A DNA stretch of 64,000 nt from CAJWPI01 sp964635015 (lineage in GTDB: Bacteria > Pseudomonadota > Gammaproteobacteria > Magnimaribacterales > Magnimaribacteraceae): the NCBI GenBank assembly GCA_964635015.1, contig CAZWMS010000003.1, forward strand, positions 1 through 64,000, read 5' to 3'. A model generated the notes under the pieces. It had not been told where the DNA came from and ran no database searches. It saw only the letters and a list, made by a program, of their open reading frames with translations. Shown here piece by piece: positions 16,941 to 25,591 of the stretch; within the stretch, counting starts at the first letter, position 1, and the number at the start of each line of letters is the position of its first letter. The translations under genes and the position numbers were made by a program.

Positions 16941-19197
16941 AGAAACTGAACAATTGCCATTAAAAAAGTTTACTGAACAAGCTTACTTGGATTACTCAAT
17001 GTATGTAATCCTTGATAGAGCATTACCCAGCATAGGAGATGGCTTAAAACCCGTTCAAAGAAGAATCACCTATGCCATGTCAGAACTGGGATTGAGTGCG
17101 GCTGCAAAGTATAAGAAAAGTGTAAGAACTGTGGGTAATGTCATTGGCCAGTTTCATCCACATGGAGACTCAGCTGTTTATGAAGCTATGGTACTTTTAT
17201 CTCAATCTTTTAGTACTCGTTATCCTCTTATTGATCCTCAAGGGAACTGGGGATCTATTGATGATCCTAAATCATTTGCTGCAATGAGGTACACTGAATG
17301 TAGGTTATCAAAATATTCACAAATTCTGTTACAAGAACTTGGTCAAGGAACGGTTGACTGGGTTAGTAATTTTGATGGTACCTTACTTGAACCTCAGATG
17401 TTGCCAGCTAAACTCCCCAACTTGCTTTTAAATGGATCTATGGGTATTGCAATAGGTATGGCAACTGATATACCTCCTCATAATCTAAAAGAGGTAGTTA
17501 AGGCTTGCATCAAATTATTAGACCAACCTAAATCTACTGTAGAAGAAATCTGCTCAATAATCTTGGGACCAGATTATCCAACAGGAGCGGAAATCACCAC
17601 CCTAAGAGAAGAGATGTTAAATATTTATAAAACTGGAAAAGGGTCAATAAGAATGCGATCTACATATGATATACAGAAAGGTGAAATAGTTATTAATTCA
17701 CTTCCATACCACACACCTAGCTCTAAAATCCTAGAGCAGATTGCAGCGCAAATGGAAGCAAAAAAGCTACCTATGTTGGTAGACATACGTGATGAAGGTG
17801 ATGAAGAAAACCCCACTCGAATTGTACTGGTTCCTAAATCTAACAGGGTGGATAAAGAGGCTCTTATTAACCACCTTTTTGCAACAACAGACTTACAAAA
17901 GAACCTCAGAGTTAATATGAATGTTATTGGTCTAAACGGAAAGCCACAAGTAATGGACATTAGAACTCTACTAAAGGATTGGTTGAAGTTTAGATCTCAA
18001 ACAGTTACTAGAAGGCTTGTACACAGGCTGGATTGGGTAATGGATAGATTGCATATATTGGATGGCCTGATGGTTGTTTATCTTAATTTGGATGCTGTTA
18101 TAAAGATAATTAGAAGTGAAGAAGATCCAAGAAAATCATTACAAAAGAAATTTAAACTCAGTCTAATACAAGTAGATGCCATACTTGAAATACGCTTGAA
18201 ACAGCTAGCTAAGCTTGAAGAAGAAAAGATTAAACTAGAGCAGGAAGAGCTAGAAACAGAGAGGAAAGATTTAGAGAAAATTTTGAAGTCAAAAACTCGC
18301 TTAAAAACCCTTATAAAAAGAGAGCTAAAGGCTGATTCAGAAATTCATGGAGACGAAAGAAAGAGTAGAATAATTGAAAGATCTGAAGCCACAGCATTTG
18401 ATGAATCTGCATTAATCTCCTCTGACCCTGTTACTATTATTCTTTCAAAATTAGGTTGGATCAGAGCAGCTAAGGGATATGACGTCGATGTAGAAAATAT
18501 GAATTACCGCGAGGGGGACGGATACCTAACTAGTTCAAAAGGGAGAAATAATCAAAATGCAGTCTTTTTTGATTCTAAAGGAAGAGCCTATACCCTACCT
18601 TGTCATTCTCTTCCTTCAGCTAGAAGTCAAGGAGAACCTCTGACAGGAAGGTTAAATGTTGAATCAGGGGAGACTTTTTTAGGAGTAGCTTCTGGAAGTA
18701 AAGAGGACAAAATTGTTTTGGCTACAGACGCTGGCTATGGATTTATAGCTAAATTAGGAGACTTAGAAACAAAAAATAAATCTGGCAAAGGAGTGTTAAA
18801 ATTGCCAGATGGTGGCAAAGTTTTATTTCCTCAAAGAATCAAGACAAACAAAGACAGAATTGTTGCTATAAGCAATGAAGGTAGAATGCTAGTTTTCAGC
18901 ATTTCAGAGCTTCCTGAGCTTTCTAAAGGAAGGGGGAACAAGATACTTGGTATACCAAAGGAAAGATATATATCGGGACATGAAAAATTAAACTCTATAG
19001 CAGTTATTAGTGAAGGAAATGACCTTAAATTAATAAACGGGAAAAGACACTTTACTGTTAAGGAAAAAGATATAAGTAATTTTGAAGGATCTAGAGGCAG
19101 GAGGGGAAGTTTATTACCAAAAGTTTTCAGGAAAATTGACTCTGTTGAAGTATTAGACTTGAAAGAAAACAGAGGAGCCTCTTTAGACGAGGAGTAA
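16933..19197 (+). CDS. parC: DNA topoisomerase IV subunit A
   Basis: DNA-cleaving subunit of topoisomerase IV. The active-site Tyr120 lies in AAMRYTECRLS. The quinolone-resistance region reads HPHGDSAVYEA, with Ser80 and Glu84 exactly where Escherichia coli ParC has them, so the drug-sensitive residues are present. The C-terminal part contains degenerate beta-pinwheel blades (GKGVLKLPDGGKVL; SKGRGNKILGIP). At 754 residues it matches family length. The overlapping parE-parC order is typical of many bacteria, though not of E. coli. Confidence 0.96.
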   Translation: MSKETEQLPLKKFTEQAYLDYSMYVILDRALPSIGDGLKPVQRRITYAMSELGLSAAAKYKKSVRTVGNVIGQFHPHGDSAVYEAMVLLSQSFSTRYPLIDPQGNWGSIDDPKSFAAMRYTECRLSKYSQILLQELGQGTVDWVSNFDGTLLEPQMLPAKLPNLLLNGSMGIAIGMATDIPPHNLKEVVKACIKLLDQPKSTVEEICSIILGPDYPTGAEITTLREEMLNIYKTGKGSIRMRSTYDIQKGEIVINSLPYHTPSSKILEQIAAQMEAKKLPMLVDIRDEGDEENPTRIVLVPKSNRVDKEALINHLFATTDLQKNLRVNMNVIGLNGKPQVMDIRTLLKDWLKFRSQTVTRRLVHRLDWVMDRLHILDGLMVVYLNLDAVIKIIRSEEDPRKSLQKKFKLSLIQVDAILEIRLKQLAKLEEEKIKLEQEELETERKDLEKILKSKTRLKTLIKRELKADSEIHGDERKSRIIERSEATAFDESALISSDPVTIILSKLGWIRAAKGYDVDVENMNYREGDGYLTSSKGRNNQNAVFFDSKGRAYTLPCHSLPSARSQGEPLTGRLNVESGETFLGVASGSKEDKIVLATDAGYGFIAKLGDLETKNKSGKGVLKLPDGGKVLFPQRIKTNKDRIVAISNEGRMLVFSISELPELSKGRGNKILGIPKERYISGHEKLNSIAVISEGNDLKLINGKRHFTVKEKDISNFEGSRGRRGSLLPKVFRKIDSVEVLDLKENRGASLDEE

Positions 19198-19204
19198 GAA
19201 AAGA

Positions 19205-20122
19205 ATGATGGAGTATTTAATTTTATCTTCTTTACTAGTTCTCATTATTCTTTTTTCTACTCTAATTTTTCTTATATTAAGTCAAAGAAGAAAAAAAGAA
19301 GAGGGTTCAATCAAGGGTTTACTTGAGGATTATGAAAAAACTCAATTACAACAAGGGGAGTCTTTAAAGCGCCAAGAAGATTCCCTTACCAGACTTACTA
19401 CTGAGATTCATTCTTTTCAAGAACCTCTAAGTAAGCTAAGGAGCTACCTTTCAGGAGGAACTAAGGCTGGTCAATTCGGAGAGTGGTCTTTAGAAGCGAT
19501 AATTGGAGATATTTTTCCAGAAAATTTGTTTATTAAGAATGCAGAAATAGTTTCAGGTTCGGGAGAAAGAGTAGAATTTGCGATAAAACTCCCTGAGAAA
19601 TTGTTGATGCCCATAGATGCTAAGTTTTCTTCAGGACTTTATGATAATTATTTAGAAGCTTCAAAAAGTGGAGATAAAGTAAGGGTCGACAAAATTAAAA
19701 ATGAAATGAAAAGAAGTGCACTTAAAAATGCTAAAGATATAAGTGAAAAGTACATACAAACAGGAAAAACGACAGATTTAGCTGTGATGTTCATTCCCAG
19801 TGAAAGCATTCAACAATTAATAGACTCACTGGAAATTAGAGAACAACTATTTAGAGATTTTAGAGTTCTTATGCTTGGTCCTAATTCTTTAGCAGCTTAT
19901 CTGATTAGTTTACACATGGGGTTTAGAAATATAGCTCTTAATGATAGAGCTAAAGAGATAATAATAGAGTTCGGCAAATTAAAAAAAGAGTTTGAAAATT
20001 TTAGCAATTCAACTGAAGAGCTAAGGAAAAAAGCTGAAGCGATGATTAAGGCAATAGACAAGCATGAGACTAGAGAAAGACGAATGTCCAGATCTATAGA
20101 TCGAATAGACTCTTTAGAGTAA
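19205..20122 (+). CDS. rmuC: RmuC-like DNA recombination protein
   Basis: Predicted membrane-tethered nuclease-fold protein thought to limit recombination at DNA inversions. Residues 4-27 form one membrane segment, followed by a coiled-coil region to about residue 75. The RmuC domain follows, with GQFGEWSLEAIIGD, VEFAIKLP, LLMPIDAKFSSGLYDNYL and LGPNSLAAYLISLHMGF. PIDAK carries the Asp-x-Lys of the restriction-endonuclease-like core. At 305 residues it is much shorter than E. coli RmuC because the coiled coil and tail are reduced. It follows parC by 7 bp with an AAGAAAAGA site. The exact role is not settled even in model organisms. Confidence 0.85.
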   Translation: MMEYLILSSLLVLIILFSTLIFLILSQRRKKEEGSIKGLLEDYEKTQLQQGESLKRQEDSLTRLTTEIHSFQEPLSKLRSYLSGGTKAGQFGEWSLEAIIGDIFPENLFIKNAEIVSGSGERVEFAIKLPEKLLMPIDAKFSSGLYDNYLEASKSGDKVRVDKIKNEMKRSALKNAKDISEKYIQTGKTTDLAVMFIPSESIQQLIDSLEIREQLFRDFRVLMLGPNSLAAYLISLHMGFRNIALNDRAKEIIIEFGKLKKEFENFSNSTEELRKKAEAMIKAIDKHETRERRMSRSIDRIDSLE

Positions 20123-20170
20123 TCAAACTCCCCCATTAAATGGTTAAGATAAAAGATATTGTGGTATTAA

Positions 20171-21385
20171 TTAATCTTTAAATTTTCCCAGAGCTTTTTC
20201 TAACCTTTTTAAAGCCTCTTTTATTTCTTCATCTGTAATATTTAGTGCAGGAGCCATTCTTAGGGTGGAGTTACCTGCCGAAACTGCAATCAACCCTTCT
20301 TCATAACAAAGTTCTATCAAAGTCTTGACTTGTTCTGCCTTTCTTAAATCACACCCTATCCATAAACCAGAAGATCTTATATCTTTGAATGATCCATACT
20401 TTAGCGACATTTTTTTTAGTCCATTAACTAATTTTTTTTCTTTCTTGATTACTTCCCTTAATAGTTTTGGAGCTTTAACTATTTTTATTACTTTATTAGC
20501 AACTGCACAGACTAATGGGTTTCCCCCAAAAGTACTTCCATGACTCCCAGGTTCTAACACTCCAGAAAACTTATTACTTACTAATGTGGCACCTATGGGG
20601 AGTCCTCCAGCAAGACCCTTGGCACTAGTTAGGATATCTGGTTTTATTCCATATTTCATATAAGCATAAAGATTCCCTGTTCTACCAACACCACTTTGAA
20701 CCTCATCAAATATGAGTATTACTTCTTTTTTATTACATATTTCTCTTAAACCTTGTAAAAAAGATTTGCTAGCAGGATGAATTCCTGATTCTCCCTGTAT
20801 AGGTTCGACTATAATTGCTGCTGTTTTATCGGATATAACTTTCTTAACAGACTTTAGATCGTTGAATTTGGCCTGTAAGATTAATTCTGGTAGTGGACCA
20901 AAACCTTCTTTAAAAGTATCTGAGCCCCCCAAAGCTATGTTTAGCAAGGATCTTCCATGAAAAGAATTACTAAAGCTAAGTATTTCAGTTTTGTTAATAT
21001 TATTATTATAGAAAAAACGTCTAGCTATTTTTATAGCTGTCTCATTCGCTTCTGACCCTGAATTGCTGAAAAAGACTTTGTTAGCAAAAGTTAAATCAGT
21101 AAGATTTTTTGCAAGTTTAATTGCTGGTTCACTTATAAAGAAATTGCTTGTGTGCCATATTCTTTTGCCTTGAGAATGTAAAACTGAAAGTAAATCAGGA
21201 TTAGAATGTCCAAGGCAATTAACAGCTATTCCCCCTCCTAAATCTATGTAGTTTTTATCATTTTGATCCCACACTTGAGATCCTTGGGCTTTTTTAATAA
21301 CAAAGTCTGCTGGAGCATAAGTCGGAAGGATTACCCTTTCATAGTCCCTTTTTAGTGGTTCATTTTGTTCGTTAATTCTACTCAT
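20171..21385 (-). CDS. argD: acetylornithine/succinylornithine aminotransferase family
   Basis: PLP-dependent class III aminotransferase, most like ArgD/AstC. ArgD transfers the amino group between glutamate and N-acetylglutamate semialdehyde in arginine synthesis; close relatives act on succinylornithine or N-succinyl-diaminopimelate. PLP-binding Lys256 lies in TSAKGLAGGLPIGA and Asp227 in IFDEVQSGVGRTG. Phosphate-binding SNSGSEANE starts near residue 107. Length (404) is normal. It is single, convergent with rmuC, and has no arginine genes near it. Ornithine or GABA aminotransferase is possible but less likely. Confidence 0.82.
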   Translation of the reverse strand: MSRINEQNEPLKRDYERVILPTYAPADFVIKKAQGSQVWDQNDKNYIDLGGGIAVNCLGHSNPDLLSVLHSQGKRIWHTSNFFISEPAIKLAKNLTDLTFANKVFFSNSGSEANETAIKIARRFFYNNNINKTEILSFSNSFHGRSLLNIALGGSDTFKEGFGPLPELILQAKFNDLKSVKKVISDKTAAIIVEPIQGESGIHPASKSFLQGLREICNKKEVILIFDEVQSGVGRTGNLYAYMKYGIKPDILTSAKGLAGGLPIGATLVSNKFSGVLEPGSHGSTFGGNPLVCAVANKVIKIVKAPKLLREVIKKEKKLVNGLKKMSLKYGSFKDIRSSGLWIGCDLRKAEQVKTLIELCYEEGLIAVSAGNSTLRMAPALNITDEEIKEALKRLEKALGKFKD

Positions 21386-21495
21386 CTGGATAATTCTCTT
21401 TCGAAGGCGAGGTATTGTATGTACTATTTCTTTATGTTCAAAATAGAAAATAACTTAGAAGATCAATATTTTAGAATTTCTTTAAGTCCCTACAT

Positions 21496-21512
21496 ATATC
21501 TATTATAGATAT
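21496..21512. repeat. 17-bp perfect palindrome upstream of argD-like gene
   Basis: ATATCTAT-T-ATAGATAT is a perfect 8-1-8 palindrome, 110 bp upstream of the argD-like start and 16 bp past the stop of the acyl-CoA dehydrogenase gene. Its 8-1-8 geometry with a central T equals that of the palindrome at 5549-5565, but the arm sequences differ. It may be an operator or chance in AT-rich DNA. Confidence 0.3.
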
Positions 21513-21528
21513 CAACATACAGGTAATA

Positions 21529-22692
21529 TTATTTTCTTTGATTAAACCTTCTACCTACCATCGCTGAAGCAATATTAATCTTTTGTATATCAATAGTGCC
21601 CCCAGCTATACCCCATCCCCAAGCATCCCTTAATCTTCTTTCCATGTGATATTCCTTATTAAAACCATATCCACCCATTAATTGGACAGCTGTACCAGTT
21701 ACCTCACGAGCCATTTCATTTGAGAAGCACTTTCCTACACTTGATTCAAAGATACTCGGTAAGCCTTCGGCTGCGTTGTGGGCAGCTCTGTAAATTAATA
21801 ATCTAGCTGCCTCAGTTCTCATAGCCATTTCAGCTAGTTTAATTTGGACAGCTTGGAATTCCACTATGGGTTTCCCAAACTGTTCTCTTTCTTGAACGTA
21901 TTGAAGAACTTCTTCCAGTGCACCTGAAGCTTGACCTAAAGACATAGTGGCGTTTCCACATCTCTCCAGATCAAAGGCTTCCATTAATTTCTTGAACCCT
22001 CCATTTGCATCGACAACTATATTTTCTTTAGGTACTTCAACATCGTCAAAGAAGATATCTGCAGACGGAATACCGTTCCAACCCATCAGTTGCTCTGGTT
22101 CTCCAAAGCTAACTCCAGGAGTCTCTTTTTCTACATATACTGCGCCTATTCCTTTGGCTCCAGGCTGATCAGACATTCTACAATAAACTATATAACCTCC
22201 AGCATGTCCTGCTCCTGAACACCATCTCTTTGTTCCATTCACCACTACTCTGTCGTTTCTAATTTCTGCTTTGGTAGTTAAATCTGTTAAAGCAGATCCG
22301 GCATTCGGTTCAGACATAGATACAGCAACAAAGAGATTTCCCTTGCAAACTTCAGGAATAATTTTTTCTTTTAATTTTTCGTTTGCAAAATGTTCCACTG
22401 CTTTAATTGGTCCTACGTTACTTTCAAAGATAGGCCAGGCAACGGCAGATGATACTTTAGCAAATTCTTCTAGAACTAATAAAGCATCAATATTGGAAAG
22501 ACCTAAGCCTCCATAGTTAGAATCTATATTTATACCAAGAAAACCCATTTCAGCGTACTTTTTCATCCACTTACCTGGAAGAGGGGTCTTATTTTTTTCC
22601 ATTTCTATTGCAACAGGAGTCATTTCTTTTTGAGAAAAATCTCTAGCAACTTTCTGTAGCTCATGCTGTTCTGATGTTAGTGTAAAATCCAT
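21529..22692 (-). CDS. acyl-CoA dehydrogenase
   Basis: FAD enzyme that introduces an alpha-beta double bond into an acyl-CoA thioester. It shows the N-terminal helical domain, the middle beta domain (VSMSEPNAGSALTDLTT, NGTKRWCSGAGHAGGYIVY) and the C-terminal FAD-contacting EREQFGKPI and QLMGGYGFNKEYHMERRLRDAWGW. The usual catalytic Glu of the YEGTSEIQ motif is replaced by Gly364 (AGGTIDIQ). Glu243 in AFDLERCG sits where isovaleryl-CoA dehydrogenase carries its base. The enzyme is therefore probably active, with preference for branched or long substrates. It lies 13 bp after the CoA-transferase gene, with a strong GGAGAAA site. Confidence 0.92.
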   Translation of the reverse strand: MDFTLTSEQHELQKVARDFSQKEMTPVAIEMEKNKTPLPGKWMKKYAEMGFLGINIDSNYGGLGLSNIDALLVLEEFAKVSSAVAWPIFESNVGPIKAVEHFANEKLKEKIIPEVCKGNLFVAVSMSEPNAGSALTDLTTKAEIRNDRVVVNGTKRWCSGAGHAGGYIVYCRMSDQPGAKGIGAVYVEKETPGVSFGEPEQLMGWNGIPSADIFFDDVEVPKENIVVDANGGFKKLMEAFDLERCGNATMSLGQASGALEEVLQYVQEREQFGKPIVEFQAVQIKLAEMAMRTEAARLLIYRAAHNAAEGLPSIFESSVGKCFSNEMAREVTGTAVQLMGGYGFNKEYHMERRLRDAWGWGIAGGTIDIQKINIASAMVGRRFNQRK

Positions 22693-22705
22693 AATTTCTC
22701 CTTTT

Positions 22706-23899
22706 TTATATAATTCTATTATTTTTTAAATCTTTTATTTCTTTTTTAGAATAACCTATTTCAGACATTATTTGTTCCGTGTGTTTGCCCAATAAGGGGG
22801 CTGAGCTCTTTATTTTTCCAGGATTCCTAGATAATTCTACAGGTGGCATCATGACTGGGAATGTTTCTTTTAGATTCTCATATTTGAGATCAAGAAATAG
22901 TTTTCTAGAAATAATATGAGGTTCTTTTAAAACATCTTTAGCTTTTAAAACTTCTCCACCAGGAATTCTTGCTTTTTCAAGTTCATCAAGAATTTCTTTG
23001 TTAGTTCTCTTTTTGCACCATTTTTCCATTCTTTTGCTAATCAAGTCTCCATTATTTCCTCTACTGATATCATCTTTGAAGCGTGGGTCATCAAGCCATT
23101 CAGGCTCCTCTATTAGTTTTGTCCATCTCTCAAATAAAGGTTGACCTACTGTATGAACAAGTATCCAACCATCCTTAGTTTTAAAAGTATCCGCAGGTGC
23201 AGAAGTTTGTGCTCTATTGTTAGAAGCTATTCTGTTTTTATTAAGTAATTCTTGCTCCATAACCAGACTATTTGTCATTGTTAAGGCTGTTGTGAGCAGA
23301 GAAGTTTGAACCTTTTGTCCCTTTCCAGTTTTGTCTCTTTCTAAAATAGCTAAAAGAGTGCCAAAAGCGGCAAGAGAAGCAGTACAAAAGTCAACATAAG
23401 GAGCAAAAGATTTTGAAGGAGTTTCTGGGTCACCAGTCATATCCATGGCACCCGACATGGCTTGAGCTACTCCATCAAAACCTACTCTATCAGAATACGG
23501 ACCTGTAGTGCCAAAGGCAGTATTCGAAGTAAGCACTACTTTGGGGTTTATTATCCTCAGTGAATCATAATCTATATTCATAGATTTAAGAGTTGAATCT
23601 GGGAGATTTGCTATAACTATATCTGCTGACTTTACTAATCTCTCAACTATTTTTTTTCCTTCAGGCTTCATGGGGTTTAGGGTAAAGCCAAGTTTATTTC
23701 TGTTTAATTGAAGGAACATCGACCCCTCACCTTTATTGGTAACAGGTTGTAAGAAGCGGTCTTCACTTCCATCAATTCTTTCTATTCTTATAACTTCTGC
23801 TCCATAATCACCCAACAACATTCCACAGAAAGGGCCTGCTATATATCTCCCGAAATCCAGGACCCTGTAACCTTCTAGTATTCCTTTTTGTTTATCCAT
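22706..23899 (-). CDS. CaiB/BaiF (family III) CoA-transferase
   Basis: Moves CoA between carboxylic acids through an aspartyl intermediate. The catalytic Asp is Asp170 in SFAPYVDFCTASLAAFG, followed by the family stretch LERDKTGKGQ. The N-terminus has VLDFGRYIAGPFCGMLLGDYGAEVIRIE, a CoA-binding signature, and the C-terminus has APLLGKHTEQIMSEIGYS. The length of 397 residues is normal. It is co-transcribed with the acyl-CoA dehydrogenase. It probably activates an acid that the dehydrogenase then oxidises; the acid (carnitine, bile-acid or steroid-like, or aromatic) cannot be named from sequence. Confidence 0.92.
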   Translation of the reverse strand: MDKQKGILEGYRVLDFGRYIAGPFCGMLLGDYGAEVIRIERIDGSEDRFLQPVTNKGEGSMFLQLNRNKLGFTLNPMKPEGKKIVERLVKSADIVIANLPDSTLKSMNIDYDSLRIINPKVVLTSNTAFGTTGPYSDRVGFDGVAQAMSGAMDMTGDPETPSKSFAPYVDFCTASLAAFGTLLAILERDKTGKGQKVQTSLLTTALTMTNSLVMEQELLNKNRIASNNRAQTSAPADTFKTKDGWILVHTVGQPLFERWTKLIEEPEWLDDPRFKDDISRGNNGDLISKRMEKWCKKRTNKEILDELEKARIPGGEVLKAKDVLKEPHIISRKLFLDLKYENLKETFPVMMPPVELSRNPGKIKSSAPLLGKHTEQIMSEIGYSKKEIKDLKNNRII

Positions 23900-23978
23900 G
23901 AGATAGTAGTAAGCACTAAATTGATTAAAATTAAAAGTTTCGACAATTCTTTCATAATCAAATTTTATTATTGGTGAT

Positions 23979-23984
23979 TATAAT
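23979..23984 (+). promoter_or_regulatory. -10 box (TATAAT) of the PaaI-like gene
   Basis: A perfect TATAAT ends nine bases before the ATG at 23994. Transcription would begin about two or three bases before the start codon, giving an essentially leaderless mRNA. No Shine-Dalgarno sequence is present (GTCACACCT precedes ATG). Confidence 0.45.
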
Positions 23985-23993
23985 GTCACACCT

Positions 23994-24395
23994 ATGACTA
24001 AGACAGATATACCTAAAGGTTACAAAAAATTAAACATAACACAGCCCCATATAGCTGAGTTGGGACCAGGTTACTACAAAAAAGAAGATGATAAATTAGT
24101 ATTGGCTTTTTATGTAGATAAACAAAATTGTAATGCAATTGGAAATGCGCATGGAGGTATGCTCATGGCTATAGCTGATTATGCCCTTGCTACCACTACA
24201 ATGAAAAATCCAAAGAGCCTAGTAGTCACTGTGAGCTTTCACTCTGAATTTATACAGGCAGCTAATTTAGGGGAACTGCTTGAAGTTAGGGCTAGCTTGA
24301 TAAAAGAAGGAAAATCCTTGGGGTTTGCCAGGGGGCAGATAAAAGTAGCTGATAGAATAGTTTTGAATTTTGGAGGAGTAATAAAAAAATTATGA
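23994..24395 (+). CDS. PaaI-type hotdog thioesterase
   Basis: A 133-residue single hotdog-fold protein of the PaaI/YigI group, which hydrolyses acyl- or aryl-CoA thioesters. The signature NAHGGMLMAIADYALATT (51-68) contains the conserved His53-Gly-Gly and Asp62 of this group. It is divergent from the CoA-transferase/acyl-CoA dehydrogenase operon and overlaps the next gene by 4 bp (ATGA). It probably recycles CoA in the same pathway. The substrate is unknown. Confidence 0.85.
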   Translation: MTKTDIPKGYKKLNITQPHIAELGPGYYKKEDDKLVLAFYVDKQNCNAIGNAHGGMLMAIADYALATTTMKNPKSLVVTVSFHSEFIQAANLGELLEVRASLIKEGKSLGFARGQIKVADRIVLNFGGVIKKL

Positions 24396-25591
24396 AAGGT
24401 ATGAAAAAAGATTTAGATATTGTTATTTATGGAGCAACTGGGTTTACAGGAAGACTCTGTTTTCATTATTTAATGAATAATTCTGATAGCATTAAACTTG
24501 CTATAGCTGGTAGAGATGAGAAGAAATTAAAAGAGATTTTAGAAGAACTAGGGAAAGACGCAGAAATATTAGTTGCAGATGGAGATGATAGAAAAGCTCT
24601 TGATAAAGTTACTAGACGAAGTAGAGTTATTATTTCTACAGCTGGACCATTTCATAAATATAGCTCTAAATTAGTTGCTTCATGTGTCGAGAACTACAGT
24701 CATTATGTAGACATCACAGGTGAGAATTTTTGGGTTAAGCAATTGATTGATGAACATCATCATAAAGCTTCTGAAAGAGGAGTAAAGATTATTCCTTCGT
24801 GTGGATATGATTCTTTACCATCAGATTTAGGAACATTTTTCTCAGTGAAAGAGATGAATAAACCTATAAAAATAGTGCAATCATTTCATACAGGTAAAGG
24901 GGGAATTTCAGGTGGAACTAGCGAGACGATGTTCTCAATGGGAGATTTAAACCTGAGTAAAGAAATGGAAGATCCTTTCTTATTGAATCCTTCTAACTCA
25001 GTTACAGACAAGCAAAGAGAGGTAAGCACAGACAGGGTGAGGATTAGAAGAAACAAGATTATCAAAGCTTGGAGTGGACCTTTTATTATGGCTTTTGCTA
25101 ATACAAGGGTTGTTAGAAGGAGTGCTGCCTTATTCTCACAAAAACAAGAATCATATGGATTAAATTTTGTTTATGAAGAGAACGGTTTTTTTAAAAGCCT
25201 TCTTTCTGCGTCTCTTGTCACTATAGTTACTGTTTTTGCAGGATTAATTCTCTATACACCTTTAAGGAAACTATTTAGACCTTTATTTCCTAGGCCTGGC
25301 GAAGGGCCAGATGAAACAACTATGAAGGAAGGTTTTTTTGAATGTCTTTTCTTAGTTGAAACTGAAGATGGAGATAAGGGTTTGTTCCGAGTACATGGTA
25401 AAGGTGACCCCGGATATAGAGTAACTTCTAAACTGGTTTGTGAGAGCGCACTAACTCTATCTCAGAATGAAGAATCCCTTCCAGGGGGAAAGAATTTCGG
25501 AGGGGTTCTCACTCCCGCTACAGCTCTAGGAGAACCTCTGATTAAGAGACTTAGGTCAGCAGGTATTGTGTTTGAGAATGTAGGATTATAA
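24392..25591 (+). CDS. saccharopine dehydrogenase-like oxidoreductase (SCCPDH / trans-acting enoyl reductase family)
   Basis: NAD(P)-binding protein of the saccharopine-dehydrogenase-like family. The Rossmann start is IVIYGATGFTGRLC, followed by LAIAGRDEKKL, STAGPFHKYSSKLVASC, YVDITGE and IPSCGYDSLPSDLG. These are the motifs of human SCCPDH and of the mycobacterial trans-acting enoyl reductase of phenolic-glycolipid synthesis. A hydrophobic segment near residues 270-290 (LVTIVTVFAGLILYTPL) suggests membrane contact. It is translationally coupled to the thioesterase. A lipid double-bond reductase is a reasonable guess; true saccharopine (lysine) metabolism is unlikely. Its stop abuts the stop of the convergent PDZ gene with no spacer. 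Confidence 0.82.
   Translation: MKGMKKDLDIVIYGATGFTGRLCFHYLMNNSDSIKLAIAGRDEKKLKEILEELGKDAEILVADGDDRKALDKVTRRSRVIISTAGPFHKYSSKLVASCVENYSHYVDITGENFWVKQLIDEHHHKASERGVKIIPSCGYDSLPSDLGTFFSVKEMNKPIKIVQSFHTGKGGISGGTSETMFSMGDLNLSKEMEDPFLLNPSNSVTDKQREVSTDRVRIRRNKIIKAWSGPFIMAFANTRVVRRSAALFSQKQESYGLNFVYEENGFFKSLLSASLVTIVTVFAGLILYTPLRKLFRPLFPRPGEGPDETTMKEGFFECLFLVETEDGDKGLFRVHGKGDPGYRVTSKLVCESALTLSQNEESLPGGKNFGGVLTPATALGEPLIKRLRSAGIVFENVGL

Noticed and set aside
24392..25591. Lysine-pathway saccharopine dehydrogenase
   Set aside because: Motifs match SCCPDH and trans-acting enoyl reductases, with a membrane-contact segment, and the neighbours handle CoA esters.
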